Source: Annona cherimola
Taxonomy: Eukaryota > Streptophyta > Magnoliopsida > Magnoliales > Annonaceae
Reading direction: 5' to 3'
Assembly: GCA_030490835.1 (NCBI GenBank)
Contig: CM059971.1
Location: forward strand, 56,344,012 to 56,408,011
Length of the DNA stretch: 64,000 bases
Shown here: one piece after another, positions 37,901 to 48,686 of the stretch
How positions within the stretch are numbered: position 1 is the stretch's first letter
Layout: each line of letters opens with the position of its first letter
Position numbers and translations under genes: made by a program
Notes under the pieces: model-generated
What the model saw: the letters and a program-made list of their open reading frames with translations, nothing else
What the model was told of the DNA's origin: nothing
Database searches by the model: none

Positions 37901-39591
37901 AGTCATGGACGACTAAGAAGAATATGAGCCACATCCATGGGTAGCATGTTACACCAAATATGATCAGCATAATCACCCATCGATATAGGAACCAAGCATC
38001 TTTCATTAACAGAAAGTGTAGTTTTATCTACCCATGCTATACGATATGGATGAGGATGTGGTTCAGTTTTCAAATTCAATATGGCTATAGTTGATTTGGC
38101 AATCACATTCATAAAACTACCTCCATCTATAACAATCTTGCATATTGTATTTCCACATTTAAAATATTGATGAAATATATTTCTACGTCTCCAATCACTA
38201 TTTGAAGAAGAAGTAGTCAAAATACAACGCAGAACATTTAATTATGAGTCCTCATTATAGCTATAGTCTCCATCAAGTTCACAATCCGATGGTTCCTAAA
38301 AAAATTCAGCAATTTGATCAATGGTCACATCTTCACGATCCTCTACATGATTAATTATGAGTGTGTGCTGAGGACATTATGATGCAATATGACCTTTATC
38401 TCTAAAACGAAAACATGGACCGTTAACCGGCTTACTAGTGGCATAAAATCGAAAAACTAGATTACTCTTTTCCCTACTTGTATATTGTTCAGACAATGGT
38501 TTAGTTGTTCCTTGAAAAGACGTTAGATTAGAATTTAATTTGGATACTCTTGTCTCTCCAGTTTGTGAAATCAAACGTTTATTAGTGAAAGATTTTTAAA
38601 AATTTTTCAATTTTAGAGCTTTATAATATGCGTCTTCCACAGAAACAACCGAATACAATTTCAACAAAGTTTTGATTTCTGATTTCAGGTCATTTATAAA
38701 CTTTGTTCGTGTAACCCAAGGATCTTCCTGTATTCCACATTTCATTTTTAAATCTTCAAACTTATTAAGATAGTCAGTTACACTTAATGATCATTATCTC
38801 AAGTTAACTAGTTGTTCCAATAGTTGAGTCTGATAATATTCAGGAAGGTACTTCTCTTTCAATTTAGTTTTCATTTCAGCCCATGTAGTGATAGGTACTC
38901 CTACGCATTGACTTTCATCTAGAACCCTTTGGTAATAGTGTTTGGCAGACCCAATAAGTTTTATTTTTGTAAATCTCAATCGTTGGGCATCATCCATATC
39001 ATACCAACAAAAAAAATCTTCCATGTCTGCCAACCAATCTAAGAAAGCATTAGGTTCTAGACGACCGTCATAACTAGGAGCATCTACATTGACTTATTTT
39101 TCCACCCAAGAATTATCAGTTACACGCCGTTGGTGTTGTGGAAAAGGTATATTATAATTTCTTTGGTGGTTCCCATGTCTAAGATTGTTTGCAAAACCAA
39201 TTTCATAAAAATTATTGTCATCTTCATGATTTTCTAAATTTGTATGCATTTCTATAATATGTGAATGCTCTGGGTTATGATGACCTCTATCATGCATGTT
39301 TGGATTTGGGAGAAGGCCAGTTATGATAGGAGAGCTACAAGAAGCATGAGTATTGTGTGATTGACTATTTCGAAACGAATGTCCTGTCTCAGTCATAGGA
39401 CGTTTTCCAACAATTTCAGTCAATCTATTTTCTGAGGAAATGAGAGATTCAATGGAAGATGTGGTTTCTTTTTGGAAATCTTCTTGCTTTTGAGTCAAGG
39501 TATCACAAATTTTTGTTAAAGATTCAAATTAATTATCAATAGAATTGGATAAAGCTTCGAGTTTGGCATTTAATTTAGTATTAGTAGGCAT
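34950..39591 (-). pseudogene. Gypsy gag-pol pseudogene
   Basis: It starts at ATG 39591 (MPTNTKLNAKLEAL) with an early in-frame stop. The retrotransposon gag domain (DFFCWYDMDDAQRLRFTKIK) is at 39033-38794. A zinc knuckle remnant (CFRFRDKGHIAS) near 38400 has lost its second Cys. The protease region with the IDGGSFMNV active-site motif is near 38120. RT is at 37600-37262 ([22 protein letters not shown], where MCVDSRAINK is usual), with weaker RT/RNase H sequence to about 36360. The integrase zinc domain (GHFGRDKTISLVKDKFYWP, then CCTCQFAK) is at 36120-35970, and the integrase core end (HPQIDGQTEVVNRSLGNLLR) near 35630. Stops and shifts separate the blocks. Confidence 0.88.
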
Positions 39592-40058
39592 AGTGACTCA
39601 AAATTCAACTTATGCTGATATAGAAAAGACTTACTACTAAGAATGAATTTTTTTTCTCTTTTTTTAAAGGTTCAAAAGCAAAGAACTTGATTTCAACAGA
39701 TATGAATTAAGTACTTTCAACTAGAGAAAATGTACTTGTTGAAGTCCAATCTTACCAAGTTTAGCAAGAGACAACTTGAAAGTGATTTCAGCAACTTCTT
39801 AGCAATATCTTTGCGATGATCAATAAGTTGTTGTAATGGCAACAGTAGGCAACATCAAATAGCTATAGAATGGACAACAATGATAGCACAGTTCGTGGAC
39901 AACAAACACCAATAGAGTGGATAGCAGTGATTTGTAGATGACAGCAGTTCGTGGACAGCAAAATGGCAATAGAATTGACAATAGTGATTTGTGGACAATA
40001 GTAGTTTTTTTTTATAGCAAACAACAACAGAAAGTGGGTAAAAGTAGTACTAGGTTTA

Positions 40059-40070
40059 ACTCTAATACCA
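40059..40070 (-). promoter_or_regulatory. Gypsy primer-binding site
   Basis: On the minus strand TGGTATTAGAGT follows the end of the 5' LTR by two bases and resembles the initiator tRNA-Met complement. Confidence 0.8.
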
Positions 40071-40072
40071 AT

Positions 40073-40644
40073 TGATGTAGGATGAGTAGAGAAGAAAATA
40101 GAAGAAAGAGGAAGGAACCTCCAGAGATGAGAAAAAAAAAAAAGTAGAAAGAACATATGCATAAGGAGAGAAGAACAAGAAAAAGTAGAAGAAGAACTAG
40201 AGAACACTTTTATAAATCTCAAAACTGATGCCCCTTTAGAGCTTACAAGGGTTGTATTTATAGGTGAACATATCACCTAATCTTAGCAAATGAAATCTTT
40301 CTAGAAAAAGAAATTATATATTTTAAGTAAACTTCTTAAGGAAGTAAACTTAAAATAGATACATGCTTATTTTAAATAGATTATAAAATATTCTAGGAAA
40401 ATCCTTCTAGAAAAGGAAATTGTATATTTTAAGTAAACTTCTTAAGAAAATAAACTTAAAATAGATACATGCTTATTTTAAACCGATTTTAAAATAACCG
40501 ATTTTAAAATATCCTAGAAATCTTCTAATATCTTTTGAAAATAGCAAAATAAATCTTTCTAAAATATCCTAGGATTATTTCCCTTTTACAAGATTCTTAC
40601 GTTTAGAATAGACAAATTTAAAAAATTTCTTTCTATTTTCATCA
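40073..40644 (-). repeat. Gypsy LTR (5' LTR), with internal duplication
   Basis: Starts TGATGTAGGATGAG and ends TTTTCATCA. It is about 118 bp longer than its partner because a segment containing TTTTAAGTAAACTTCTTAAG is present twice in tandem (about 40290-40500). Confidence 0.88.
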
Positions 40645-41030
40645 CTTGAAGTTCAAAGAAATAAGCGACTACAACTTTATCATCTTCAGAGGCTGAGTAT
40701 GTTATTGCTACTTCTTCAGCTTTGTCAATGTATATGGCTTTGAAGCATTATTGCAGATCTTCATCAAGTGCAGGAGAATGCAATTGAAATTTATTGTGAC
40801 GACAAGTCCACTATTGCCTTGACTAAAAATCTCGCATTTCATGGAAGAACGAAACATATTGACATCTATTTTTATTTCATTCATGAGTTAGTAGCAAAAT
40901 GGGAGATTAAACTATAGTTTTGTAACATGGATGATCAAGTGACAGATATGTTAACAAAAGCTCTCCTATATCAGAATCTTGTCTATTTTAGATCAATGCT
41001 TAATGTGTGCAATTTTGAATCAAGGGGCAG
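40645..41030 (+). pseudogene. Copia gag-pol pseudogene, part 2 (RNase H end)
   Basis: After the gypsy element the copia frame resumes with SSKK, a stop, then ATTTLSS and SEAEYV-like residues, followed by the RNase H tail (IYCDDKSTIALTKN, then FHGRTKHIDI with local shifts) to the purine tract before the 3' LTR. Stop codons are present. Confidence 0.82.
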
Positions 41031-41265
41031 TGTTGAAAAAATTATTCTAAATTGATAGCTGTACTCGAATTATTCACTATTCTAGACTTAGTCTAAGTCT
41101 GTTATTATTTGGCCCTTAAGTTCCTTTGTTTCAGTTGCAAGCATGATTGTTTAGTGTTAATATTTTTTGCATATTTGTTATGTTTTAATTGTCATATAAG
41201 CCTATTTAAAAGACATCTATGGTGATAAATAAAATGCATGCTATAGTCGCAATTTTACCTCAACA
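41031..41265 (+). repeat. Copia 3' LTR
   Basis: 235 bp, preceded by the purine-rich tract CAAGGGGCAG. Same ends as the 5' LTR, with many substitutions between them. Confidence 0.93.
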
Positions 41266-42130
41266 GTCCTTACCTTTGGGGATATGAAAGTCATTGATTT
41301 TGAGGCTACAGAGAGCTTTCAATGCACTCCAAAATGGCAAAAGGGGGTGTCCCATATATATAGTCCAAATTGAAGTATGACTGTCTTCTAATTTAAAGAC
41401 TATTGTTGGCTATGAACTTCTCCAATGAATTATGCTACTTTTAGTACATCGAGCTCGTGAGAAAGAAACTTCAAATGAAGGGTATGATTCTTTTTGGAAA
41501 AGTATGGTAGAAGCAACAAACTCTTCTTATTTGTTATTTGAATTTTTGGCAAAGTATAATGAGGAACTAAGTTAGGTTAGGGGAAGCTTTTCATCATAAA
41601 TTCCAATCGTTGAAACTCAGAAAAAAGAGTTCGATGTATTATAAAAGAAATATTTGTTATTTGAATTTTTGGCAAAGTATAATGAGGAACTAAATTAGGT
41701 TAGGGGAAGATTTTCATCATAAATTTCAATCGTTGAAACTCAGAAAAAAGAGTTCAATATATTATAAAAGAAATATGCAGATCAAACCATTATATTGCCA
41801 ATGAGGGACTGCTAACTAAAACTAAAAGAGTCTAAGGTGGAATTACTAAAGAAAACTAGGTTTATCCACAACTTTAGAAGGTATAGAGTAGGATAACCTC
41901 CAGCTTCAGGAGGATGTGGAGGCCCTCGGTACTACAGTAAGTTCGGACAAAAAAATACCAAATTAGACCTTACTTACAAAGCATCTAGTCCACACAGTTT
42001 GTTTTTGGTAAATAGTTAACCTATACCAAATTAGAGTTATCTCAATAGTGGGAAAAAGGAGAGATTAGCCAAGTAAAGGACAAGGAAACTTAAGCCTTAT
42101 TAAGATTTTCTTCTCTATAATTTGCGTGTA
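41266..42130. other. Gene-free stretch right of the copia insertion, with a 123-bp tandem duplication
   Basis: Two copies of a 123-bp segment start at 41528 and 41651 (TATTTGTTATTTGAATTTTTGGC) and differ at few positions; each reads LFEFLAKYNEEL on the plus strand with a stop soon after. The surrounding frames look like a worn coding region of unknown origin, continuous with the sequence left of 30598. Confidence 0.6.
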
Positions 42131-42139
42131 ATAATTATG

Positions 42140-42430
42140 CGATAGAGGCTAGATGCATTCATGTGCACTTAGCCTTGATACATTCAGGTGCACTTAACCT
42201 ATTTTTATAAAAAATTTATATAACTATTAATCTAAGTGTATCTTAACAAGTGTATCATTTTTTACCATTTTAAAAAATAAAAAAATTTATATAAATCTCT
42301 AAAAATGATAAAACTTCATAAACATGTTAAATACACTTAGATTAATAGTTGTATAAAAAAATTTTAAAAAATAAAAAAATAAAATTTTGCACTTGGGTGC
42401 ACTAAAGGTAAGTGCACATGGGTGCATAGT
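42140..42430. repeat. Foldback element with GTGCAC-type ends
   Basis: Left edge CATTCAGGTGCACTTAACC, right edge TTGCACTTGGGTGCACTAAAGG. The interior halves (ATAACTATTAATCTAAGTGTAT and ATACACTTAGATTAATAGTTGT) are complementary. Same family as 25195-25560. Confidence 0.72.
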
Positions 42431-42445
42431 ATCAGTACCCATAAT

Positions 42446-42677
42446 TTTTTTGATTGGTATAGTACAGTATAACATCTCATATTACAATTAGTTCATTCAT
42501 CTGAAAGACTATAAGCTCCTTACCTATATTTATTGGAGACAACAAGCTCTACATAAATTCAATGGAGACAAAGCTCCCAAGTACATAGCATCTCCACCTA
42601 CTAGGGAGGATGTTCAAACTTGGGCATGCACCTTAGCAACCACCGTCCGTTACCACCCGGGCACATGCCTGAGTGGC
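42446..42677 (-). mobile_element. SINE with 15-bp target-site duplication
   Basis: The 15-mer ATCAGTACCCATAAT occurs at 42431-42445 and again at 42678-42692, bounding a 232-bp insert. The insert begins on the plus strand with a run of T, that is, an A-rich tail on the minus strand. Its other end, read on the minus strand, carries a tRNA-like pol III promoter: CCCGGGTGGTAACGG as a loose box A and AGTTTGAACATCC as a box B close to GGTTCGANNCC, about 30 bp apart. No coding capacity. The target duplication is the strongest evidence; the box A match is weak. Confidence 0.78.
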
Positions 42678-43128
42678 ATCAGTACCCATAATAGATTTAT
42701 GTATGATAGCTTTATGTGGAGTAAGACTTATTATGTATTACTTATCTTATATGATTTTAGACTTATTATGTATTATTTATCTTATATGATCTTATATTTC
42801 TTATAAATTACTTATCTTATATAGTTATAGGGTTGCGTTCTATGTAACCCCCTTCAAATTTAATATTTGATTTATTTATAGGAAATTTACTTTGTTAATC
42901 TTATTTAGCATCATTTATTTAGCTAAGAGACTAAATTTCATCTAAATAAAAAATACGCATGGGCCACATTTTCTTAAAAATATGCGCATGCCCATGAATA
43001 AATTATGAAAATACTTTATTCATTCACAATGTATTAGAATATAGCAGTGATTTGTATAATCATTTATCCAAATAAGAATATTTTAAATGGTTCATATATT
43101 AAAAATACATATCTAACATTAATATTTA

Positions 43129-43400
43129 GGGTGTGTTTGGAAAATAATTAAACTTTTTATGAAAAATTTTTGATATAAAAGTTTTTAAAATGTGAGAAAA
43201 TGATGTAATATGATGGAGATATTGATAAGGAGTAAAGAAAATAAAGTTAAAATAGACAGGTTAAAAGTATGAGTAGTTATGTACAAATGATTAAAAAATA
43301 GAATAGTTGTAGGAGTGAAGAAATAATAAAAAAATAAAGTAGTTGTGGAGAGTGAAAAATTTTAGATGAAAAAGTTTATTTTTTTTTATAAAAAGCTTTA
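43129..43400. mobile_element. Tourist-like MITE, 3' end eroded
   Basis: It starts GGGTGTGTTTGG and follows the copy A consensus (AAAACTTTT-type runs, GGAGTAAAGAAAATAAAGTT, GTAGTTGTGGAGAGTGAAAA). The terminal CCAAACACACCC is lost after about 43390. Confidence 0.75.
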
Positions 43401-44059
43401 ATTTTAAGAGTTTCGCATGTTAAAAACATCCGCCTTAATATTAAACCATTTTATTCTCTGTAAAAAAAATATCAAACTATTTTACTATGTTAATTTTATG
43501 AATTTATTGAAGGGGCCTATACACAATCATATTAGACAAATGAAACCATCTTTATGATAATATAAATGATTATAAATATAATAAATAAAGTAGATTTTTC
43601 ATCAATCATTAAGGGGATAAAAGTAAATTTCACAAAAGCGTAGTCCATGATTTTATACCTTATATTATTTACATTTTGGGAGATGTTATTTATGATATTA
43701 TTGTCAGCTCTAATTCATTGGATTCTGCGTTTAATGCTTCAATTGCAGATAGTCTAAAGAGCTATTTGGTAACGTTAATTTTGATAGAATATTTATATAG
43801 TGAGGAAAATAGAAAAGAAATTTTTTTAAAAGTTATGTGATTAATATGAAATGATAAGGATAAAATTAGAATAAATAAAATAATTATAAAGAAATGATTG
43901 AACTACAGAGTTAAAGTTAAAAAAAATATGATTGTTGATAGTTGAATAATTTATAAGAGAATGTGAGAGAAATGGTGGGAAATCTTAGAGGTAGCCGACG
44001 AAAGGTTGGGCGCTCTCGGGGTAGTGAAAAGACTCCATTGTTCCATACAGAGATATCCA
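43401..44059. other. AT-rich gene-free stretch
   Basis: No gene or defined repeat boundary is supported. The part after about 43750 (GAGCTATTTGGTAACG onward) has the base composition and phrases of another worn MITE. Confidence 0.45.
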
Positions 44060-44067
44060 CTGTCCAT

Positions 44068-45342
44068 CAATGTTGTTAAAACCGGACCGGACCGGCCGGT
44101 CCGACCGGTCCAACCGGGAACCGGTCCCGTTTCCGGTTCGACATGGGCGGTTCGGTTCATTTGAGGAAAACCGCTCGAACCGGCGAACCGGAAGATACGG
44201 TCGAACCGAGTTAGACCGGTTCGCAGGCCCTCATATATATTTTAAAAAAATCGAAAAAAACGAAAGCGATATCTACTTCGACTGTTCAACTCAGCCCTCC
44301 GCGTTTTCACCCCCGCAGTTGAATCTCGAAACCCTACCGCCTCTGCCTCGCCCGCCGCACCCGCCGTGCAGCCCGCCATGCATGCCTCGTCCTCAACACC
44401 GACAAGAGCCACTGCCCCGCGCCCGCCCGCACGCGTCGTCTCCAGCCTTCCTTGATCTCAGCAACCTGCAGTCAGCGAACGCACTCGTCGCTAGCGCCGC
44501 CTTGACCACGCGGGAGTGCCTCGTCCGCAGCGCCGCATGCTCGCCTGACCGAGCGCCCGCCCTCCAGCACTCATCGCGTCGTCTGCCGTCCGTCCGCTGT
44601 GCCGAGCTCGCCGTGCCAGCTGCCGGTCGCCGTCCAGGCCGGTCGCTGCTCGCCATCTCGCCGTCATCTCGGTGGTAGCTGCTTAGATTCACGCCGGTAG
44701 CTGCCTTCACGCCTCGCTGCTCGCCGTCTCGCTGTTAGCATCCTCCAACATCAGCGGCCCATCTAATCATTGTTCGGGACGGTAATGCATCCTCAATTCC
44801 TCATCCACAAGCAATTTTTAATTTTTGGCTGCTTGAATTGTCGATGACATTTTTGTTTTTAATCATTTCTACACCTTTAATTCATTTTTATCAGTGCCTG
44901 CCCCCGTCCCTGTTGCGTTAATTATTTTTTAATCATCATGTCATCATCAAACCTATTTGAGAGTGGAAACCAGTCTCGTACTCCTACAGTATCAAATGCA
45001 ACGGTCATGGCTTATTACAAGTTAAAGTCCTTCGGGTTAGTTAATGTAGTTAATTTTTCTAAAATTCATGATTAGAAATTTTTAAAAACTTGCTATTAAT
45101 TTTTTCCTACATGTTTTGTACTTATATTGTGGTCTTTAAAATCTAACATATATATTTAGGATTTATAAAAATATAACTTTATCAATATATTTATTTAAAA
45201 TTAAAAAAATTATATTTATGATATCATAAATATGTCATGCTGACGTCATCGGTTCAAACCGGTTTGATTAGCCGGTCGAACCGGTTCGAACCAGACCAGT
45301 TCCTTTACCGGTTCGATGACCGGTTCGGTTCTGACAACATTG
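44068..45342. mobile_element. hAT-like element with CCGG-rich ends and a GC-rich interior
   Basis: Inverted ends CAATGTTGTTAAAACCGG and GGTTCTGACAACATTG are flanked by CTGTCCAT (44060-44067) and CTGTACAT (45343-45350), an 8-bp target duplication with one mismatch, which points to hAT. Both subterminal regions are dense in ACCGG/CCGGT motifs. Positions 44280-44750 are strikingly GC-rich for this window and open on both strands (about 200 codons on plus, 105 on minus) without recognisable domains. A short open stretch from ATG 44938 (MSSSNLFESGNQ) could be a transposase N-terminus, but the rest is missing. Confidence 0.75.
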
Positions 45343-45350
45343 CTGTACAT

Positions 45351-46890
45351 TGATTTTTCCAGGATCACAAACGGTTATGACGGCGGTGTAGCAGAAATTT
45401 GTCATAACAGAAACATCGTAGAGTGTGATGGGAACTCCTCTGTTTACCATAACAGATATGGGCGTTACATGAATACATGTCATTTTAAAAAAAAAAATAC
45501 AAATACATGTCATATTTGGTCCATCCCTTGAATTCGTATTACATATCATAAATAAATTTCATTTTTCTATACGAAAATCATTCCATGGGATATTTGGGTG
45601 AGAAATTTTAAATATTTAAGGGAGTAAACAATATGATATAGTCTACTTCAATTTTAGGAGTGTTGCGTATTGTCTATTAGTTATTTAATAGCTACAGTCA
45701 GTATGATGTCGCTTATGCGGTATTGAAAATCAATTATACTGTTTGCTTTTATCTGTTTAAGTACAAATTGAACATCTAGGTGGATCACATTTTTTTTATT
45801 GAAAGGCGGACTATGTTATAATTGAAAGAAGAGGTAAATTAATGCACAGAAGCCTAAAAAGAATAAACATCTATTATTTTGGGGTACGTGCCATTCACAA
45901 ATGTATCCCGAAACGTCAAGTTTCGATACAATCCAAATCAGCCATTATTCACGGTATAAATTTTTGATCGGAATATCAAAAGAAACAAAAATTATTTGCC
46001 CAAATACGTGGGCTCGACATTCAAAAAATTATTTGTAGTAAATTGTTTAATAAAGATATTTTAGGGATAATAAATATACAGGGTAATATTTGATAAAAAA
46101 AATACAGGGTAATATGATAACCTAGGGTTTTTTTTGTCTTATCTAACATTCAAAAAATTATTTGTAGTAAATTGTTTAATAGAGATATTTTAGGGATAAT
46201 AAATATACATGGTAATATTTGATCAAAAAAATACAGGGTAATATGATGACCGAGGGTTTTTTTGTATTTTAACGTATCTAACCTTACATACTTGCATTTT
46301 AAAATTTAAAGTTTAATTATTTGAATTTTAAACTCTAAAAACTTTGATTTCTTTTTATTTTAAATGCTGAGCTGTAATAATGTTAAAAACTAATGTTAAT
46401 CCATGCAAAATAACAAAAATATCTTCTAATATTCAATATTTTTTACATTTTAAACTTAACTATTAAAATTTTTCTATTTTTTCATTGAAGGCTTCAACAA
46501 TATCTTTACTTCTAATACAAATTAAGGTTTTATAAAAAAATATATTAGAAGGTATTTACATTATTTTGCATGAATTAACCAGAATTTTTAATACTCTTAT
46601 GGGTTATAGTTAAAAATGTAAATAAGTTAAAGTTTTTAGAGTTCAAAATGCAAATGATAAAGTTAAAATGTTTAAAATAAAAAACGACCGATAGTAAATT
46701 ATTTTTTTTTTGATAGAATGACCGATAATAATTAGAATGGAAGTAATTCGGCCTCCAACATAACCCCAAGTCCAAATCTTGGGAGGTTGTAATCGAAGCA
46801 GTTAGTTCTTGGAAGACGTACAAGCAAGCATGCATGGGAATAAATGGAGAATCCAATCAAGCGAAGCTCTCTCGATCCCCAATCTTCCAA
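45351..46890. other. AT-rich intergenic stretch with a 128-bp tandem duplication
   Basis: Two copies of a 128-bp segment begin with ACATTCAAAAAATTATTTG at 46018 and 46146 and end with TTTTTTGT...TATCTA; they differ at few positions. No gene is seen. The last 150 bp before 46890 are less AT-rich and may belong to the promoter of the dynamin-like copy. Confidence 0.65.
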
Positions 46891-46898
46891 ATCCCCCT

Positions 46899-46906
46899 TA
46901 TAAATA
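46899..46906 (+). promoter_or_regulatory. TATA box of the dynamin-like pseudogene
   Basis: TATAAATA lies 77-84 bases before the ATG at 46983, at a normal distance for a plant core promoter with a short leader. Its presence suggests that the copy arose by DNA duplication and not from an mRNA. Confidence 0.6.
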
Positions 46907-46982
46907 CACCACTCCCCAGAGCTCTCAATCACGCATCCTCCCCTCCTGTTGCATAGCTAGCTATTCCATCTCTGAAATAGAG

Positions 46983-47733
46983 ATGGCTAAGAACACCACC
47001 AGAGATGCTGCTTCTCTACCGAAGATCATGTCCAAGCTGGGGCTGGAGATGCTCACCAAAGAAGACGTTGATGCTAGCGCTGCCACTTGCTCTCGGTCTT
47101 GAACAGACATTTCACCGCTGTCGTCCTCTTACAATGATCGTATTCGTCCCCTGCTGGATGCAGTAGATCGTCTCCGACATATGAAAGTCACAGAAGAAGG
47201 AATCCAGCTCCCAACTATCGTTGTGGTTGGAGACCAATCGAGCGGGAAATCCAGCGTACTGGAATCTTTAGCTGGAATAAGCTTGCCTCATGGCCAAGGA
47301 ATATGCACTCGTGTCCCCCTCATCGTGCGCCTGCAGAACATACCCACCCATCATGATCAAGAACTGCGGCTGGAGTTCGAAGGGAAATCAGTAGCAATAG
47401 CGGAGGATAAGATCTCCGATGCAATAAGAAGCGCTACTGATGAGATTGCTGGCAACGGCAAGGGCATCTCCAACAAGTCCCTGACCCTCGTTGTGAAGAA
47501 GCAAGGCGTCCCAGATCTCAACATGATCGATCTCCCCGGCATCACTCGAGTTCCTGTACATGGCCAGCCGGAGAACATTTACGAACAGATTTCGAGCATT
47601 ATCATGGAATACATAAAACCGAAGGAAAGTATCATTCTCAATGTCTTATCGGCCACAGTGGATTTCCCCACGTGCGAATCTATTCGGATGTCGCAAATCC
47701 TAGACAGGACCGGCGAGCGTACGGAGGCAAACC
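46983..47733 (+). pseudogene. Truncated DRP4/Mx-type dynamin-related GTPase pseudogene
   Basis: The start MAKNTTRDAASLPKIMSKLG begins at 46983. An in-frame TGA at 47100-47102 breaks it; beyond it the same frame continues with SSYNDRIRPLLDAVDRL. The GTPase domain keeps G1 (GDQSSGKSS, residues 83-91), the switch region (ICTRVPLI) and G3 (DLPG, residues 183-186), plus the LNVLSATVDFPTCESIRMSQ stretch. It stops matching at GERT, just before the expected LAVVTKxD (G4), and a hAT element follows 9 bp later. The middle and GTPase-effector regions of a normal ~600-residue DRP4 protein are absent. The sequence past the hAT element is not dynamin either, so truncation came first. DRP4 proteins are soluble Mx-like GTPases; this copy cannot make one. 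Confidence 0.9.
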
Positions 47734-48686
47734 TAGGGGTGCAACTCGGGCTCATGAAACTCGGGTTCACCTCAACCCTAACCCTAACCCTATTTGTAAA
47801 ACTTCAACCCTAACCCTAACCCTATTTGTAAACCTCAACCCTAACCCTATTTTTGAAATTCGGGCTCGGGTTGAGTTTCGGGTTGACATCTTCTATTAAT
47901 ATGTCTTTGTTACTCATCTTATATATAATTTTTTATCACAAATTTATTATATAAAAAAGTTAAAAAAACAATTTATTGTATGAAATTAAGAAAAATTCAA
48001 ATACCGCTTAAGAGTAGAAAGAAAGAAACTTGTTTTGAGCATTCTCTTTGTATCAAGTAGAATATGGATTATGTGTAAACGTTGTCAATAAAATTGTATT
48101 ATTAATCATTAATTGTATTTTTTTACTCATCTATTGTTTTAAGCTTATTTTACAACTATAATTTTAAAGTTCTCATAAATTTTCCTGTTGGAAAAAAAGA
48201 TCTCAAAAAAATTTAATATTTAGTATCACAGGATTTCGTTGGTCAAAAGGCTTCAGTAAAAAAGGCGTGAAGAGTAATTTTTTTTTAAAAAAACTGTTGG
48301 ACCTATATCGTAATGTAAATTGGGAATAGGTATTTTGTTGAAATCACTTAAGATGTTAGATTGTCTCGGCGATGAGCTGTCCATGTCTGCCATGCCGTAC
48401 TCCTGTTGTCCATCATCCATCCATGAGTAATATGTTATTATTATAATATGTTATTAATATAATATATTATTATTATAATATAAATTATATATATTATATA
48501 AATTATATATATTATATAAATTATATATTTTATATAAATGCAAATTCGGGTTCGGGCTTGCCTGAACCCGAAACCAAGCCCTATTTGAATTCGGGTTCGG
48601 GTTGAAAAACTTAGAGTTTGAACACTGTATTTTTTCGGGTTCAGCGGGCCGGGTTCGGGCTGAACCCGGCCCAAGTTGCACCCCTA
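47734..48686. mobile_element. Non-autonomous hAT element, copy 2, with perfect target duplication
   Basis: 953 bp, ends TAGGGGTGCAACTCGGG and CCCAAGTTGCACCCCTA, flanked by GGCAAACC at 47726-47733 and 48687-48694, an exact 8-bp duplication diagnostic of hAT. The 5' subterminal region has CCCTAA repeats and the 3' one GGGTTCGGG repeats. An AT-rich microsatellite (ATAAATTATATATATTAT units, about 48430-48535) is expanded relative to copy 1. No transposase. Confidence 0.95.

Larger units (their letters stand above)
34339..40644 (-). mobile_element. Ty3-gypsy (chromovirus-like) LTR retrotransposon nested in the copia element
   Basis: LTRs are at 34339-34792 (454 bp, the 3' LTR of this minus-strand element) and 40073-40644 (572 bp, the 5' LTR). 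They are flanked by CTTGG (34334-34338) and CTTGA (40645-40649), a 5-bp target duplication with one change. Removing the element restores the copia RNase H reading from VITW to SSKK. Internal order on the minus strand is gag, zinc knuckle, protease, RT, RNase H, integrase, the gypsy order. RT and gag resemble the CRM/chromovirus branch, but no chromodomain was identified. Many stops make it inactive. Confidence 0.92.
30598..41265 (+). mobile_element. Ty1-copia LTR retrotransposon, decayed, interrupted by a gypsy element
   Basis: Both LTRs are 235 bp, start TGTTGAAAAAATT and end ACCTCAACA. The flanks GTTCT (30593-30597) and GTCCT (41266-41270) are a 5-bp target duplication with one change. A primer-binding site complementary to initiator tRNA-Met follows the 5' LTR, and a purine tract (AAGGGGCAG) precedes the 3' LTR. 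The LTRs differ at many positions, so the insertion is old. The internal region reads gag, protease, integrase, RT and RNase H in copia order with many stops. A 6.3-kb gypsy element splits it inside RNase H. Confidence 0.93.

Noticed and set aside
42555..42677. tRNA gene
   Set aside because: Box B is similar to a tRNA gene but no cloverleaf or acceptor stem forms, and the insert has a tail and a target duplication as a SINE does.
44070..44678. A 202-residue host protein
   Set aside because: It starts inside the CCGG-rich end of a hAT-like element, is rich in Pro/Arg/Ser from base composition, and is matched by an equally open opposite strand.
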